DNA of 64,000 nucleotides from Chloroflexota bacterium (GTDB lineage: Bacteria; Chloroflexota; Anaerolineae; Promineifilales; Promineifilaceae). How positions within the stretch are numbered: position 1 is the first letter of the stretch; each line of letters begins with the position of its first letter. Below the pieces are notes generated by a model, which worked only from the letters and a program-made list of their open reading frames with translations, made no database searches and was not told the DNA's origin. Shown in pieces: positions 1-8,948 of this stretch. The stretch lies in NCBI GenBank assembly GCA_022616275.1, contig JAKEFB010000091.1, positions 1-64,000 of the forward strand, given 5' to 3'. The position numbers were made by a program, and so were the translations under genes.

Positions 1-60
1 GCAACCTGACTGCTCTTGTGCCACAAAATCCACATGTTCAAGAAATGAGGAGAAGAATCT

Positions 61-1242
61 ATGTCTAAGAAACGCTTCAACTGGATGCTCGTTGGGCTGT
101 TGCTCCTGGCCATCGCCCTGGTGGCCTGCCAGCCGACTACTGAGCAGGTCGAAGTAACCCGTATCGTCACCGAGACCCAGGTCGAGGAAGTCGAGGTTCC
201 CGTCGAGGTGGAAGTGACCCGCGTCGTCGTGGAAACGGAGACGGTCGTCGAGGAAGTCCCGGTGGAAGAGGTGGCGCTGGGTTCCGAGGAACGGCCGATC
301 CAGGTCTTGTTCGTGCCCTCGGTGGAAGTAGACGCCATCGTCTCCGGCGGTGAAGTGATGGCTGCCGCCCTGGAAGAGGCTACCGGCCTGCAGTACGAGG
401 TCAGCGTACCCACCAGCTACGCCGCCACCATCGAGGAAATGTGCGCTTCACCGGGCGACACCATCGGCTTCATCCCGGCCCAGGGCTACGTCCTGGCCAA
501 CCAGCGTTGTGGCGTGACCGTGGGCGCGGCGGCCGTGCGCTTCGGTCTTTCCTGGTACGCTGCCCAGTTCGTCGTCCGGGCCGACAGCGACATTGAGACG
601 TTGGAAGACCTGGCCGGCCGGACCTGGGCTATCCCTGACTTTGGCTCCACTTCCGGTTATCTCTACCCGCAGGCTATGCTCACCCAGGCAGGCATTGAAC
701 CGGGCGAAATTGTCGAGACCGGTGGCCATCCCCAGGCCATGCTGGCCGTCTACAATGGCGAAGCGGACTTTGCCACCGCCTTCTTCAGCCCGCCGCTCCT
801 GCCCGAGGGCAGGTGGACCTACGGCGTACACGATCCGGAAGTCTGGCGCGAGGCCGGCGAGCCGGCCGTGCTTGATGCCGAGACCGGCCGAACCTACGTG
901 GCCGGCGGCCCGGACCAGGGCGGCTACCGTATCCTGGACGCCCGCACCGGGGTTATCGAGACCACGCCGGACATCTTTGAACAAACCAGGATCATCGCCC
1001 TGACCGAGCGGATCCCCAACGACACCGTTTCCTTCGGTCCTGAATTCCCGCTGGCCCTGGCCCAGCAAATTGTGGATACCCTGGTAGAATTCACAGCCTC
1101 CGACGCCTGTGCCGAGTCCATCTGCGCCGAAGAGTTCTACGCCTGGACGGGCCTGGAGCCGGTCACCGACAGCTTCTACGATCCGGTCCGGGAAGCTATG
1201 GAAGCCCTGGGCATCACCGAAGAGGATGTCTTAGGCGGCTAA
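61..1242 (+). CDS. phnD: PhnD-type ABC transporter substrate-binding lipoprotein
   Basis: 393 aa. Periplasmic/extracytoplasmic binding protein for phosphonate, phosphite or phosphate import. The N-terminus is a lipoprotein signal ending in LVAC, so Cys23 would be lipidated. Residues about 28-72 are a Val/Glu/Thr-rich low-complexity linker (EVEVTRVV style), common in Chloroflexota binding proteins. The rest is a PhnD-like type 2 periplasmic fold: an N-terminal lobe with the sequence PIQVLFVPSVE, then the family hallmark LEDLAGRTWAIPDFGSTSGY near residues 181-200, and NGEADFATAFF. A good GAGGAG Shine-Dalgarno lies just before the ATG. It heads an importer with the ATPase, two permeases and a second binding protein downstream. 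The exact ligand cannot be read from sequence. Confidence 0.9.
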   Translation: MSKKRFNWMLVGLLLLAIALVACQPTTEQVEVTRIVTETQVEEVEVPVEVEVTRVVVETETVVEEVPVEEVALGSEERPIQVLFVPSVEVDAIVSGGEVMAAALEEATGLQYEVSVPTSYAATIEEMCASPGDTIGFIPAQGYVLANQRCGVTVGAAAVRFGLSWYAAQFVVRADSDIETLEDLAGRTWAIPDFGSTSGYLYPQAMLTQAGIEPGEIVETGGHPQAMLAVYNGEADFATAFFSPPLLPEGRWTYGVHDPEVWREAGEPAVLDAETGRTYVAGGPDQGGYRILDARTGVIETTPDIFEQTRIIALTERIPNDTVSFGPEFPLALAQQIVDTLVEFTASDACAESICAEEFYAWTGLEPVTDSFYDPVREAMEALGITEEDVLGG

Positions 1243-1258
1243 CTCAAAGAATAAGCGC

Positions 1259-1297
1259 GAAGCCGGGTGGGCGTTTTGTCCCCCGGCTTCTCTCTTT
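1259..1297 (+). terminator. Hairpin terminator/attenuator after the phnD-like gene
   Basis: A 9-bp perfect stem (GAAGCCGGG at 1259-1267 with CCCGGCTTC at 1282-1290) followed by TCTCTTT. It could end or attenuate transcription between the abundantly needed binding protein and the ATPase gene. Confidence 0.55.
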
Positions 1298-1303
1298 AGG
1301 AGC

Positions 1304-1341
1304 GCGGACACCCTGTCCGCAGAGGCGGGCAAGATGCCCGC
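1304..1341. repeat. Double mini-hairpin intergenic repeat
   Basis: Two adjacent short palindromes: GCGGACA-ccc-TGTCCGC (1304-1320) and GCGGGCA-aga-TGCCCGC (1325-1341), followed by GTTCCCAGA. This looks like a dispersed palindromic repeat unit rather than an operator, because the two hairpins are variants of each other. Confidence 0.55.
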
Positions 1342-1364
1342 GTTCCCAGAATAAGAGGAGAATT

Positions 1365-2117
1365 GTGCTCCGTATCCACAATCTCACCAAACGGTATGAC
1401 GACGGGACGGTGGCCCTGAACGATGTCAGCTTTGAAGTGCCTGATGGGCAATTTGTGGCCGTCATTGGCCTGAGCGGCTCCGGCAAAAGTACCTTGCTGC
1501 GCTGCATCAACCGCCTGATTGAGCCGACCTCCGGCGAGATCTGGTGGAACGACGCTCAACTCTCCCACGTCACCGGCGAGGAACTGCGGCGGGCCAGGCG
1601 GAAAATCGGCATGATTTTCCAGCATTTTAACCTGGTGGACCGCTCGCCGGTGTTGACCAACGTCCTCAGCGGCCGGCTGGGCTACGTCAACCCCATTGCC
1701 AGCGTCCTGGGCCGCTTCCCTGATAAAGACGTGCAGCGCGCCTACGCCAGCCTGGAGCGGGTGGGCATTCGCGACAAGGCCAGCAACCGGGCCGACGAGT
1801 TGAGCGGCGGCCAGCGGCAGCGGGTGGGCATTGCCCGCGCCCTGATGCAGGAACCGGAGCTGATTCTGGCCGACGAGCCGGTGGCCAGCCTGGACCCGGC
1901 CCTGGCCCACAGCATCATGCGCCACCTGCAGCAAATTAACCAGGAAGACCGGATTACCGTCCTATGCAGCCTGCACTTCCTGGACTTGGTCCAGCAGTAC
2001 AGCACGCGGGCCATCGCCTTGAACAAGGGGCGCCTGGTCTTTGACGGTAAACCGGAGGAAATTGACGACCAACGCTTCCGGGACATTTATGGCCAGGAAG
2101 CGGAACGTATCGGCTAG
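1365..2117 (+). CDS. phnC: Phosphonate/phosphate ABC transporter ATP-binding protein
   Basis: 250 aa, normal length for PhnC. It hydrolyses ATP to drive the importer. Walker A is GLSGSGKST at residues 35-43, the signature is [15 protein letters not shown], Walker B is ELILADEP, and the H-loop lies in CSLHFLD. GTG start at 1365, chosen because GAGGAG (1355-1360) lies four bases upstream. It is the only ATPase in the cluster, so both permeases probably share it. Confidence 0.93.
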   Translation: MLRIHNLTKRYDDGTVALNDVSFEVPDGQFVAVIGLSGSGKSTLLRCINRLIEPTSGEIWWNDAQLSHVTGEELRRARRKIGMIFQHFNLVDRSPVLTNVLSGRLGYVNPIASVLGRFPDKDVQRAYASLERVGIRDKASNRADELSGGQRQRVGIARALMQEPELILADEPVASLDPALAHSIMRHLQQINQEDRITVLCSLHFLDLVQQYSTRAIALNKGRLVFDGKPEEIDDQRFRDIYGQEAERIG

Positions 2118-2183
2118 GTTTGTAGTTAACGGCTTCAGCTATATCTTGTCGCTAAAGCGGTTACTACGAGCCTGAGAGAAACT

Positions 2184-4046
2184 ATGGTTGAAAAACCAGA
2201 TAAGAGAAGCCGGAACCGCAGCGTGTGGCAGACTGTCCTGATCGTGGCCGTCGCCGTCGTTTTGTACGCCTACGCCACCCAGGCCACCGACATCAACCTG
2301 GAAGAACCGCTGGAGCCGAGGCGGCAGGAAAATCTGGTTGGCCTTCTGCGCACGCTGGCCCATCCTGACTTATTCGCGACCGAAGAAGTTCCCCGCACCA
2401 CTAACGTTTCTCTACGCATGCCCTGCCCAGAGGCGCCGCAAGCCTCACAGGTGACGGCCGAAGGGCGACAACTTCTGCTCTCTCCCAACTGCGCCTCCAC
2501 AACCCAGGACAGGCTCACCCTCACCGGCCAGGGCTTCCAGTCCAACGTCCGAGGGGTCGTCCAGTGGTACCCGCCTGGTTCCTCTACTGTCCGCCGCGTG
2601 GCCGAATTTCGGGCCGACGCCCAGGGCAATTTCAGCGTCCGGTTTACCCTGCCGGACATCCGTGAAACGGAAGAATCCCAGCGGTTGGCCGTGGTGGAAA
2701 TCCTGGAGCGCCGGATTACAGGCTTCAGCGAGACGAGCAAAACGACCTTTGATCGGATCATTGAAACGATTTTGATGGCCTTGATGGCCTCGACCATCGG
2801 CACCATCCTGGCGGTGCCTATTTCCTTCCTGGCGGCGCGCAATCTGATGACTACCGTGGGCACGCCGCTGGCGGCGCTGATGGCCGCCATACTGGCGGCC
2901 GTGGCCGGCGGTTGGGTTGGCTGGCAGTTGGCGGCCGGGTTGGTTGGTCTGGCCGGCCAGTTGACCGACCAGGCCATGCTCGGTCTGGGCACGTTGGTGG
3001 TCGCCGCCGCTGTCACCTGGCCGGTGCTGCGGCTGGGACCACCTGTCCTGACCAACGATCCCCAACCGGCCGGGCGGCGCCTCCTGTCTACCCTCCGCCT
3101 GGGGCTGGCCGGGCTGCTCTTCTTCTTCGTCCTGGCCCTGCTTGGCCATCTGGGGGCGGGCGCCGGCCGCTGGCTGGAAGGCAACCTGGGCATTCTGGGC
3201 TTCGTCGGCAACTTCATTGCGGTGCTGTTTGATATGCTTCGCATCTCGCTGCCGCTGCTGGTGAGCCTTACCGCTGCCCTGGTGGCCGCTTCCTTCAGCA
3301 GCAACGCCGTCCAGGAAACGCTGTTTCGGTTAAAGGCAGCGCCGGCCCGGCTGCTGACGGCGCTATTGACGGCGGCCGGCACGGCCGTGTTTATCGTCGT
3401 CCTGGTCTACGCCCTGAACTGGCTCTGCTTCTTTGGCCTGTGCCGGCGGCTGCCGCAGGAGTTTTCCGGGCTATTAGCCGTTATAGCCTTGCCGGCAGCC
3501 GCCGGCGGGCTACTGGTTGCGCTCCTGTCGCTGCGCGCCACCCCCAAACAGCCGTTCCCTATCGGTACAATTATCTACACCCTCACCCGGGGCTTGCTTA
3601 ACGCTTTGCGTTCCATTGAGCCAGTCATGATGGGCTTTGTCTTCGTCGCCTGGGTTGGCATCGGCCCCTTCGCCGGCATTCTGGCCCTGACGCTCAATTC
3701 GGTTGCCGACCTGGGCAAACTATTCTCCGAGCAGGTGGAAAATATTGCCGAAGGGCCGCTGGAAGCAGTGACGGCCACCGGGGCTAACCGGCTGCAAACG
3801 ATCGTCTTTGCCGTCATTCCCCAGGTCGTACCCCACTATCTGGCTTTTATTTTTTACCGTTGGGACATTAACGTTCGTTTGTCCACGATCATTGGTTTGG
3901 TCGGCGGCGGCGGCATTGGCCTGATTATCAACCGCAGTGTTAACCTGACCCTGTACCAGGAGGTCAGCGTGATGATTATGGCCATTGCCGTCGTCGTCGT
4001 TACCCTGGACTACGTCAGCTCACGAATTCGCCGCCGGGTTATTTAG
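2184..4046 (+). CDS. phnE: PhnE-type ABC permease with inserted extracytoplasmic domain
   Basis: 620 aa, roughly twice a classic PhnE. One N-terminal membrane helix (VLIVAVAVVLYAYATQA) is followed by about 100 residues (about 70-170) outside the membrane, with two Cys and an Ig-like run (LTLTGQGFQSNVRGVVQWYPPG). Then come the permease segments starting at IIETILMALMASTIGTILAVP, and a C-terminal BPD_transp_1 half with the EAA loop (EGPLEAVTATGANRLQTIVFAVIPQ). The second permease (4108-5652) has the same scaffold without the extra domain, so the domain looks like an insertion. The middle of both proteins has additional hydrophobic segments between the two permease halves. The ATG start has only a weak Shine-Dalgarno. 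Confidence 0.85.
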   Translation: MVEKPDKRSRNRSVWQTVLIVAVAVVLYAYATQATDINLEEPLEPRRQENLVGLLRTLAHPDLFATEEVPRTTNVSLRMPCPEAPQASQVTAEGRQLLLSPNCASTTQDRLTLTGQGFQSNVRGVVQWYPPGSSTVRRVAEFRADAQGNFSVRFTLPDIRETEESQRLAVVEILERRITGFSETSKTTFDRIIETILMALMASTIGTILAVPISFLAARNLMTTVGTPLAALMAAILAAVAGGWVGWQLAAGLVGLAGQLTDQAMLGLGTLVVAAAVTWPVLRLGPPVLTNDPQPAGRRLLSTLRLGLAGLLFFFVLALLGHLGAGAGRWLEGNLGILGFVGNFIAVLFDMLRISLPLLVSLTAALVAASFSSNAVQETLFRLKAAPARLLTALLTAAGTAVFIVVLVYALNWLCFFGLCRRLPQEFSGLLAVIALPAAAGGLLVALLSLRATPKQPFPIGTIIYTLTRGLLNALRSIEPVMMGFVFVAWVGIGPFAGILALTLNSVADLGKLFSEQVENIAEGPLEAVTATGANRLQTIVFAVIPQVVPHYLAFIFYRWDINVRLSTIIGLVGGGGIGLIINRSVNLTLYQEVSVMIMAIAVVVVTLDYVSSRIRRRVI

Positions 4047-4051
4047 AAGTG

Positions 4052-4100
4052 AGACCCCGCAGGTTTCTAAGGGCACTTTGTGCCCCAACCTGCGGGGTCT
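4052..4100. repeat. Two-tier palindromic repeat (AGACCCCGCAGGTT family), copy 1
   Basis: Outer arms of 14 bp are perfect (4052-4065 and 4087-4100), with an inner stem GGGCAC-ttt-GTGCCC (4071-4085). It lies between the two permease genes. Related elements occur at 41889, 44032 and 61997. Confidence 0.8.
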
Positions 4101-4107
4101 GGAATGG

Positions 4108-5652
4108 ATGATGGCCGAAACGACTCTCGAACAGACAAAGCCAAAGCAGTCCAACAACCTCAGCCCGGGGATGCATGCCTTGCGGACTTTCGTCATTTTC
4201 GTGGCCCTCTTTTTGGTCTACGCCTTCGCCGTTCAGGCCACAGAAATTGACCTGGAAACACCCCTTGAGCCTGGCCGGCAGGCGGGCTTTTTACGGGTGG
4301 TGCGGCTGCTGGCCGACCCGGCCATCTTTACCAGGGACGCGGAGACCGGCCGGCTGGCCTTGAGCGAGACGACCGAGATTACCCTGGACGGGATCGTCGA
4401 AACGATCTTGATGGCCCTGATGGCTTCAACTATCGGCACCATCCTGGCCGTGCCTGTTTCTTTCCTGGCAGCCCGCAACCTGATGGCCGGCGTCAGCGCG
4501 CCGCTGGCCGGGGTCATGGCCGCCCTGGTGGCCTTGCCGGCCGGCGGCTGGTTAGTCGGTTGGTTGGCCCGGCAAATGGTCACCCTCTCGGCCCAGACCA
4601 GCGAACAAGCGGTGGTCGGGCTGGGCGCTTTTGCCCTGGCGGCCGGCCTCCTTTGGGCGGCGCTGCGGCTGGGGCCGCCGGTGTTGATTGACGGCCGGCG
4701 GTCATCTGGCCTGATGACCCTCTCGCTGGTCCGGGGCCTGGCCGCGCTGCTGTTGGCCCTGTTCGGACTAGGCCTGCTGGCCCACCTGGGGCTGGCGGCC
4801 GGGGCCTGGCTGGAAAACGCCCTGGGACCGGCCGGTTTCCTGGGCAATTTTGTCTTCGTCCTGGCCGATTCGCTGCGCCTGATGTTGCCGGCGTTGATGG
4901 CGCTGTTGGGGGCGGTGCTGGCTGCCTCCTTTGCCAGTCGTTACGCTCAAGAGGCGGTCCTGAGTCTCTCCGGCCTGCCGGTACGGCTATTAACGGCCGG
5001 GCTGGCCTTCCTGGGCACGGCCGTGCTCATTTACGGCGTTGGCCTGGCTCTCAACTGGCTTTACCAGTTTGACACCCCCGAAAACTGGACCACCCGGCCG
5101 GCCCTCATCGGTGGGGCGGCGGCCGGGGTGATTGGCCTGGTCATTGCTCCCAAGCGGCCGTTCCCCATCGGGCTGTTTATTTACACCCTCTCCCGCAGCG
5201 TGCTCAACATCCTCCGCTCTATCGAGCCGCTCATTATGGGCATCGTCTTTGTCATCTGGGTCAGCCTGGGACCTTTTGCCGGCGTCATGGCCCTGACGTT
5301 GCACTCTATTGCCGCCCTGGGCAAGCTCTTTTCCGAACAGATTGAGGGTATCGCCGAAGGCCCGGTCGAGGCGATCACGGCAACCGGGGCTAATCGTCTG
5401 CAAACGATCGCCTACGCCGTCATTCCCCAGATCGTCCCGCCTTACATTGCTTTCACGCTCTACCGCTGGGACATTAACGTGCGCATGGCCACTATCATTG
5501 GCTTTATCGGCGGTGGCGGCATTGGCCTGGTCCTCAACCAGCACATCACCCGGTTGCAGTACCGGGAGGCCAGCGTCATGATGCTGGCCATTGCCGTTGT
5601 CGTGTCCGCCCTGGATTACGTCAGCTCGAAGGTGCGGAGCCGGATCATCTAA
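4108..5652 (+). CDS. phnE: PhnE-type ABC transporter permease, second copy
   Basis: 514 aa from the ATG at 4108. The frame is open further upstream, but that part lies in the previous gene and the palindromic repeat. It is a polytopic permease with N-terminal helix (FVIFVALFLVYAFAVQA), the block VETILMALMASTIGTILAVP, and the EAA loop (EGPVEAITATGANRLQTIAYAVIPQ) that contacts the ATPase. It is clearly paralogous to the permease upstream over its whole length except for the extra domain of that protein. The two probably form a heterodimeric channel, by analogy with double-permease phosphonate importers. Confidence 0.88.
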   Translation: MMAETTLEQTKPKQSNNLSPGMHALRTFVIFVALFLVYAFAVQATEIDLETPLEPGRQAGFLRVVRLLADPAIFTRDAETGRLALSETTEITLDGIVETILMALMASTIGTILAVPVSFLAARNLMAGVSAPLAGVMAALVALPAGGWLVGWLARQMVTLSAQTSEQAVVGLGAFALAAGLLWAALRLGPPVLIDGRRSSGLMTLSLVRGLAALLLALFGLGLLAHLGLAAGAWLENALGPAGFLGNFVFVLADSLRLMLPALMALLGAVLAASFASRYAQEAVLSLSGLPVRLLTAGLAFLGTAVLIYGVGLALNWLYQFDTPENWTTRPALIGGAAAGVIGLVIAPKRPFPIGLFIYTLSRSVLNILRSIEPLIMGIVFVIWVSLGPFAGVMALTLHSIAALGKLFSEQIEGIAEGPVEAITATGANRLQTIAYAVIPQIVPPYIAFTLYRWDINVRMATIIGFIGGGGIGLVLNQHITRLQYREASVMMLAIAVVVSALDYVSSKVRSRII

Positions 5653-5724
5653 TTCCTCCAGTTTTAGGAATAGATAAGAATCATTTGAGACCCTAGAGGC
5701 AAGGGCATATCATTGTATGGTTGT

Positions 5725-6909
5725 ATGAACAAGTGGCGTGTGCGCCGGCTGCCAGGTGTGTTATGGCTATTACCTTTGCTGTTAATGGCCTGCCAGCCTC
5801 AAGTAGAAATCGTCGAAGTCACAAGCGAAGCGACTGTCGTCGAGGTCACCCGTGAGGTGGTCCGTACCCGGGTGGTGGCGCTGCCTGTGGCGACCATGCC
5901 GGCCGCACCCCTTGAAGCGGTCGTGGTGACGGCCGCTGCCCCCCGGCCGGGGACGGCCGAGCGCCCTATTGGCCTGTTGTTCGCCCCGGTCGTTGACGGG
6001 ACGGTAACGGCCGTTCGCGGCGAAGCCCTGGCCGAGAGTCTGGCCGAAGCCACCGGGCTACGCTACCAGGTTCTGGCCCCTACCACCCCGGCCGAAACGC
6101 TTGACGCTCTGTGTGACAATCCGGCCGACACGGTGGCCTTTCTGCCGGCCTTGTGGTACGTCCTGGCCGGCGAGCGCTGTGGGGCGCAAATCGGCCAGGC
6201 CGCCATTCAGGATGGCCTGCCCTGGCACGCCGCCATGATCGTCGTCGGCCGCAACAGTGGTCTGCACAGCCTGGAGGATCTGGCCGGGAAGCGGTGGGGG
6301 GTGCCCGACCAGGCTGACCTGGCCACCAGCCTTTTCCCCCGGGCTATGCTGGCCGAGGCCGGTGTAGAGACGGGGGAGATCGTCGAGCTGGGCAGCGACA
6401 GCGCGGCCGTGCTGGCGCTGTACAACGGTGAGGTAGATTTTATTACGGCCACCTTCCGGCCGCCGCTCATGCCCTACGAGGAAACGGAATGGCGCTATGG
6501 CGTGGACGATCCCGAATTGTGGCGCTTGTTGGGGCTACGAGTGCAACGCAGCCCCTTAGGTTACACTGTTGTCGGCCAGGGGCCGGAATTTGGCGGCTAC
6601 CGCATCCGGGACGCCCGGGCGGCCGTCTTCGACACGGCCCCGGACATTTTTTCCACAACCGAGATCCTGGCCCTCACCCAGCAAATTCCCAACGACCCCG
6701 TAACCTTTGGAGCTGATTTTCCCCTGGGGCTGGCCCGGCAGATCATGGCAGCCCTGGCTATCTATGTCACCTCCGAGGCCTGCCGCCAGTCGCTATGCTC
6801 CAGCGATTTTTACAACTGGGTGGGGCTCCAGCCGGTAGAAGAGACCTTTTATGACCCGTTTCGTTTCCTGGTGGAAAACCTCCCAGAGGTTGGCGATATT
6901 CATCGTTAA
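5725..6909 (+). CDS. phnD: Second PhnD-type substrate-binding lipoprotein
   Basis: 394 aa from the ATG at 5725; an upstream TTG at 5713 is in frame but less likely. Lipoprotein signal ends in LMAC (Cys23). A Val/Glu/Thr linker (EVTREVVRTRVV) is followed by a PhnD-like fold with the same landmarks as the first binding protein: PIGLLFAPVVD, LEDLAGKRWGVPDQAD, NGEVDFITATF and YRIRDARAAVFDTAPDIF. Two binding proteins on one importer suggest different affinities or ligands. The gene ends four bases before the next start codon. Confidence 0.88.
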   Translation: MNKWRVRRLPGVLWLLPLLLMACQPQVEIVEVTSEATVVEVTREVVRTRVVALPVATMPAAPLEAVVVTAAAPRPGTAERPIGLLFAPVVDGTVTAVRGEALAESLAEATGLRYQVLAPTTPAETLDALCDNPADTVAFLPALWYVLAGERCGAQIGQAAIQDGLPWHAAMIVVGRNSGLHSLEDLAGKRWGVPDQADLATSLFPRAMLAEAGVETGEIVELGSDSAAVLALYNGEVDFITATFRPPLMPYEETEWRYGVDDPELWRLLGLRVQRSPLGYTVVGQGPEFGGYRIRDARAAVFDTAPDIFSTTEILALTQQIPNDPVTFGADFPLGLARQIMAALAIYVTSEACRQSLCSSDFYNWVGLQPVEETFYDPFRFLVENLPEVGDIHR

Positions 6910-6912
6910 GCT

Positions 6913-7827
6913 ATGTTAGACCTGGCTATTATTACCGTCAGTTGGAACGTTCGAGATTACCTGGCCGATTGCCTCCGGTCGCTCTACGCCGACCTGGAAT
7001 ACTCCCGGCTGGCGGGCGAAGTGTGGGTGGTGGACAACGCCTCCACGGACGACACCCAGGCTCTGCTGCGCAATCTCTTCCCCCACACCCACCTGCTGGT
7101 CAATGACCACAACCCGGGCTTTGGTGCGGCCAACAACCAGGGCATGTGGGCTGCTGCCTCGGCCGGGGGTCAGGCGCCGCGTTATTTCTTCTTCCTCAAC
7201 CCGGACACGTTGGTCCGGCCGGGAGCGCTGGGCCACCTGGTGGCCTGCCTGGACGAGCGGCCGCAGGCCGGCGTGGCCGGGGCGCGGCTGGTCTACCGCG
7301 ACGGCCGTTTCCAGCACAGCGCCTTCAGTTTCCCCGGCCTGGCCCAACTACTCTTTGATCTGATTCCGGCGCCGGACCGGCTATACGATAGCCCCCTCAA
7401 CGGCCGCTACCCCCGGCGTTATTACCGGCCGGACCGCGAGCCTTTCGCCGTGGACCACCCGTTGGGAGCGGCCATGCTCGTCCGGCGTGACGTGGCCGAG
7501 GCTACCGGCGGCTTTGACGCTTCCTTCCACATGTACTGCGAAGAAATAGATTGGTGCTGGCGCATTCGCAAGGCCGGCTGGGGCATCTACACTGTGCCCC
7601 GGGCCGAGATCGTCCACTACGGCGGCGAGAGCACCCGGCAGGTGCCGGCCCAGTCGGTTATTAACTTGTGGCGCAGCCGGGCCGAGTTGTACCGCCGCCA
7701 CCACGGCCGGCTGAAGCTGGCTATGGCCCGCCGGCTGGCCCAGGCCTTTCTCACCTATCGCGCCCGCCAGGCGGCAAACACAGCCCTGCAACACGCCTAC
7801 CTGGAGGCCGCTCTCCTCTGGCAATAG
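6913..7827 (+). CDS. Family 2 glycosyltransferase (rhamnosyltransferase-like)
   Basis: 304 aa. GT-A fold enzyme transferring a sugar from a nucleotide-sugar donor, probably onto a lipid-linked or polysaccharide acceptor at the cytoplasmic membrane face. The nucleotide-binding start is IITVSWNVRDYLADCLRS with VVDNASTDDT. The DXD-equivalent is NPDT in FFLNPDTLVRPGAL, and the acceptor part contains EEIDWCWRIRKAGW, typical of WbbL-like members. It follows the phn-type cluster by three bases and is followed by another glycosyltransferase, so the two may act on the same glycan. Acceptor and sugar are unknown. Confidence 0.85.
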   Translation: MLDLAIITVSWNVRDYLADCLRSLYADLEYSRLAGEVWVVDNASTDDTQALLRNLFPHTHLLVNDHNPGFGAANNQGMWAAASAGGQAPRYFFFLNPDTLVRPGALGHLVACLDERPQAGVAGARLVYRDGRFQHSAFSFPGLAQLLFDLIPAPDRLYDSPLNGRYPRRYYRPDREPFAVDHPLGAAMLVRRDVAEATGGFDASFHMYCEEIDWCWRIRKAGWGIYTVPRAEIVHYGGESTRQVPAQSVINLWRSRAELYRRHHGRLKLAMARRLAQAFLTYRARQAANTALQHAYLEAALLWQ

Positions 7828-7857
7828 GTGGGGGACGCGGATTAACACGGATAAATA

Positions 7858-7890
7858 TTTATTCTTTGCGCCTTTGCGCCTTTGCGTCAA
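7858..7890. repeat. TTTGCGCC/TTTGCGTC short-word repeat
   Basis: Contains CTTTGCGCC twice followed by TTTGCGTCAAAA. The same word pattern recurs at 10541-10567, 51108-51130 and 56379-56408. It abuts the start of the next glycosyltransferase and creates an in-frame TTG (7882) upstream of the real ATG. Confidence 0.7.
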
Positions 7891-7902
7891 AACCTCTCCC
7901 CC

Positions 7903-8655
7903 ATGACAACCTCCGTAGAACTCGCGGCCGTCATCATTACCCTCAACGAGGCCGCCCACGTGGTTGCCTGTATTGAAAGCCTGCGCTGGGCTGACCGCGT
8001 CGTCGTCTTTGACGGCTTCAGCAGCGACGAGACGGCCAGCCTGGCTCGCGCCGCCGGGGCCGCGGTAGCCCAGTCCCACTTTCGGGATTTCGCCCAGCAG
8101 CGCAACGCCGCCCTGGACAGCCTGCAAAGCAATTGGGTCTTCTTTGTGGACGCCGACGAGCGGGGCACGCCGGAGCTGGCCGCCGAAGTTCGCGAGGTGA
8201 TGGCCGGCCGCCCGGAAGCGGGCTGGTATGTTCCCCGCTACAACTACATCTTCGGCCGCCTGACCCAGGGCGCGGGCTGGTTCCCGGACTACCAACTGCG
8301 CCTCTTCCGCCACGGCCGGGTCCGCTACGAGCGGCCGGTCCACGAGATTGCTGTGGTGGATGGCGAGATTGGCTACCTGCGCTCCCCCCTACTTCATTAC
8401 AATTACCGCGACCCGGCCCACTTCCACGCCAAGCAGCGAGCCTACACTGAGTACGACGCCGGCATTTTACGGCAACAAGGCGTCCGCCCCAAACCATACA
8501 CTCCCTACACCCAGCCCCTACGCCATTTCTGGTGGCGTTTCGTCACGCTGGGCGGCTACCGCGACGGCCGGCACGGCCTGCGCCTTAGCCTGTACATGGC
8601 CTACTACGAGTCGGTCAAGTACCACAAGCTGGCCCGGCTGTGGCGAGAAATGTAG
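7903..8655 (+). CDS. Family 2 glycosyltransferase (WaaE/KdtX-like)
   Basis: 250 aa from the ATG at 7903. The in-frame TTG at 7882 lies in repeat DNA and is rejected. N-terminal AAVIITLNEAAHVVACIESL and DGFSSDETASLA bind nucleotide sugar; FVDADERG supplies the DXD motif; the C-terminal part (FWWRFVTLGGYRDGRHGL) is typical of the lipopolysaccharide core glucosyltransferase-like subfamily. Chloroflexota mostly lack LPS, so it more likely builds an exopolysaccharide or glycolipid. Confidence 0.85.
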   Translation: MTTSVELAAVIITLNEAAHVVACIESLRWADRVVVFDGFSSDETASLARAAGAAVAQSHFRDFAQQRNAALDSLQSNWVFFVDADERGTPELAAEVREVMAGRPEAGWYVPRYNYIFGRLTQGAGWFPDYQLRLFRHGRVRYERPVHEIAVVDGEIGYLRSPLLHYNYRDPAHFHAKQRAYTEYDAGILRQQGVRPKPYTPYTQPLRHFWWRFVTLGGYRDGRHGLRLSLYMAYYESVKYHKLARLWREM

Positions 8656-8662
8656 GACATGC

Positions 8663-8917
8663 TTACCTATAGGTCTGCAATTCTTCACGGATGACACGCC
8701 GTAGGATATCTTCCAACGGCTCTTCGCGCTGTTTCATGTACTCGCGGAGGGCCTCATTGATCAACGTTTGATAATTGCCACCACCCATCGCGTGAACTTG
8801 AGCGCGAAACCAGGCTAAAATATCATCGTCAAGCCGGATCGTAATCCGCGTTTCACCGGGTGGAACGCGCACGACAGCTCCTCGCTTTCCTTTACTAAAA
8901 TCGTATTCTGATTTCAT
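8663..8917 (-). CDS. BrnA-like antitoxin (orphan)
   Basis: 84 aa. The core RITIRLDDDILAWFRAQ, GNYQTLINEALREYM matches BrnA family antitoxins, which carry a C-terminal ribbon-helix-helix that binds DNA and neutralises the BrnT RNase. No BrnT gene is found next to it: upstream on the same strand is a DUF1801 gene and downstream is the glycosyltransferase tail. It may be a solitary regulator or a remnant of a toxin-antitoxin pair. Confidence 0.75.
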   Translation of the reverse strand: MKSEYDFSKGKRGAVVRVPPGETRITIRLDDDILAWFRAQVHAMGGGNYQTLINEALREYMKQREEPLEDILRRVIREELQTYR

Positions 8918-8948
8918 ACGTCTTCACTTCCATTACTGTTTCTGTGGT

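Noticed and set aside
448..1068. Long open frame antisense to the first binding-protein gene
   Set aside because: Composition follows the opposite-strand gene; no start signal or family resemblance. Many similar antisense frames occur in this GC-rich DNA.
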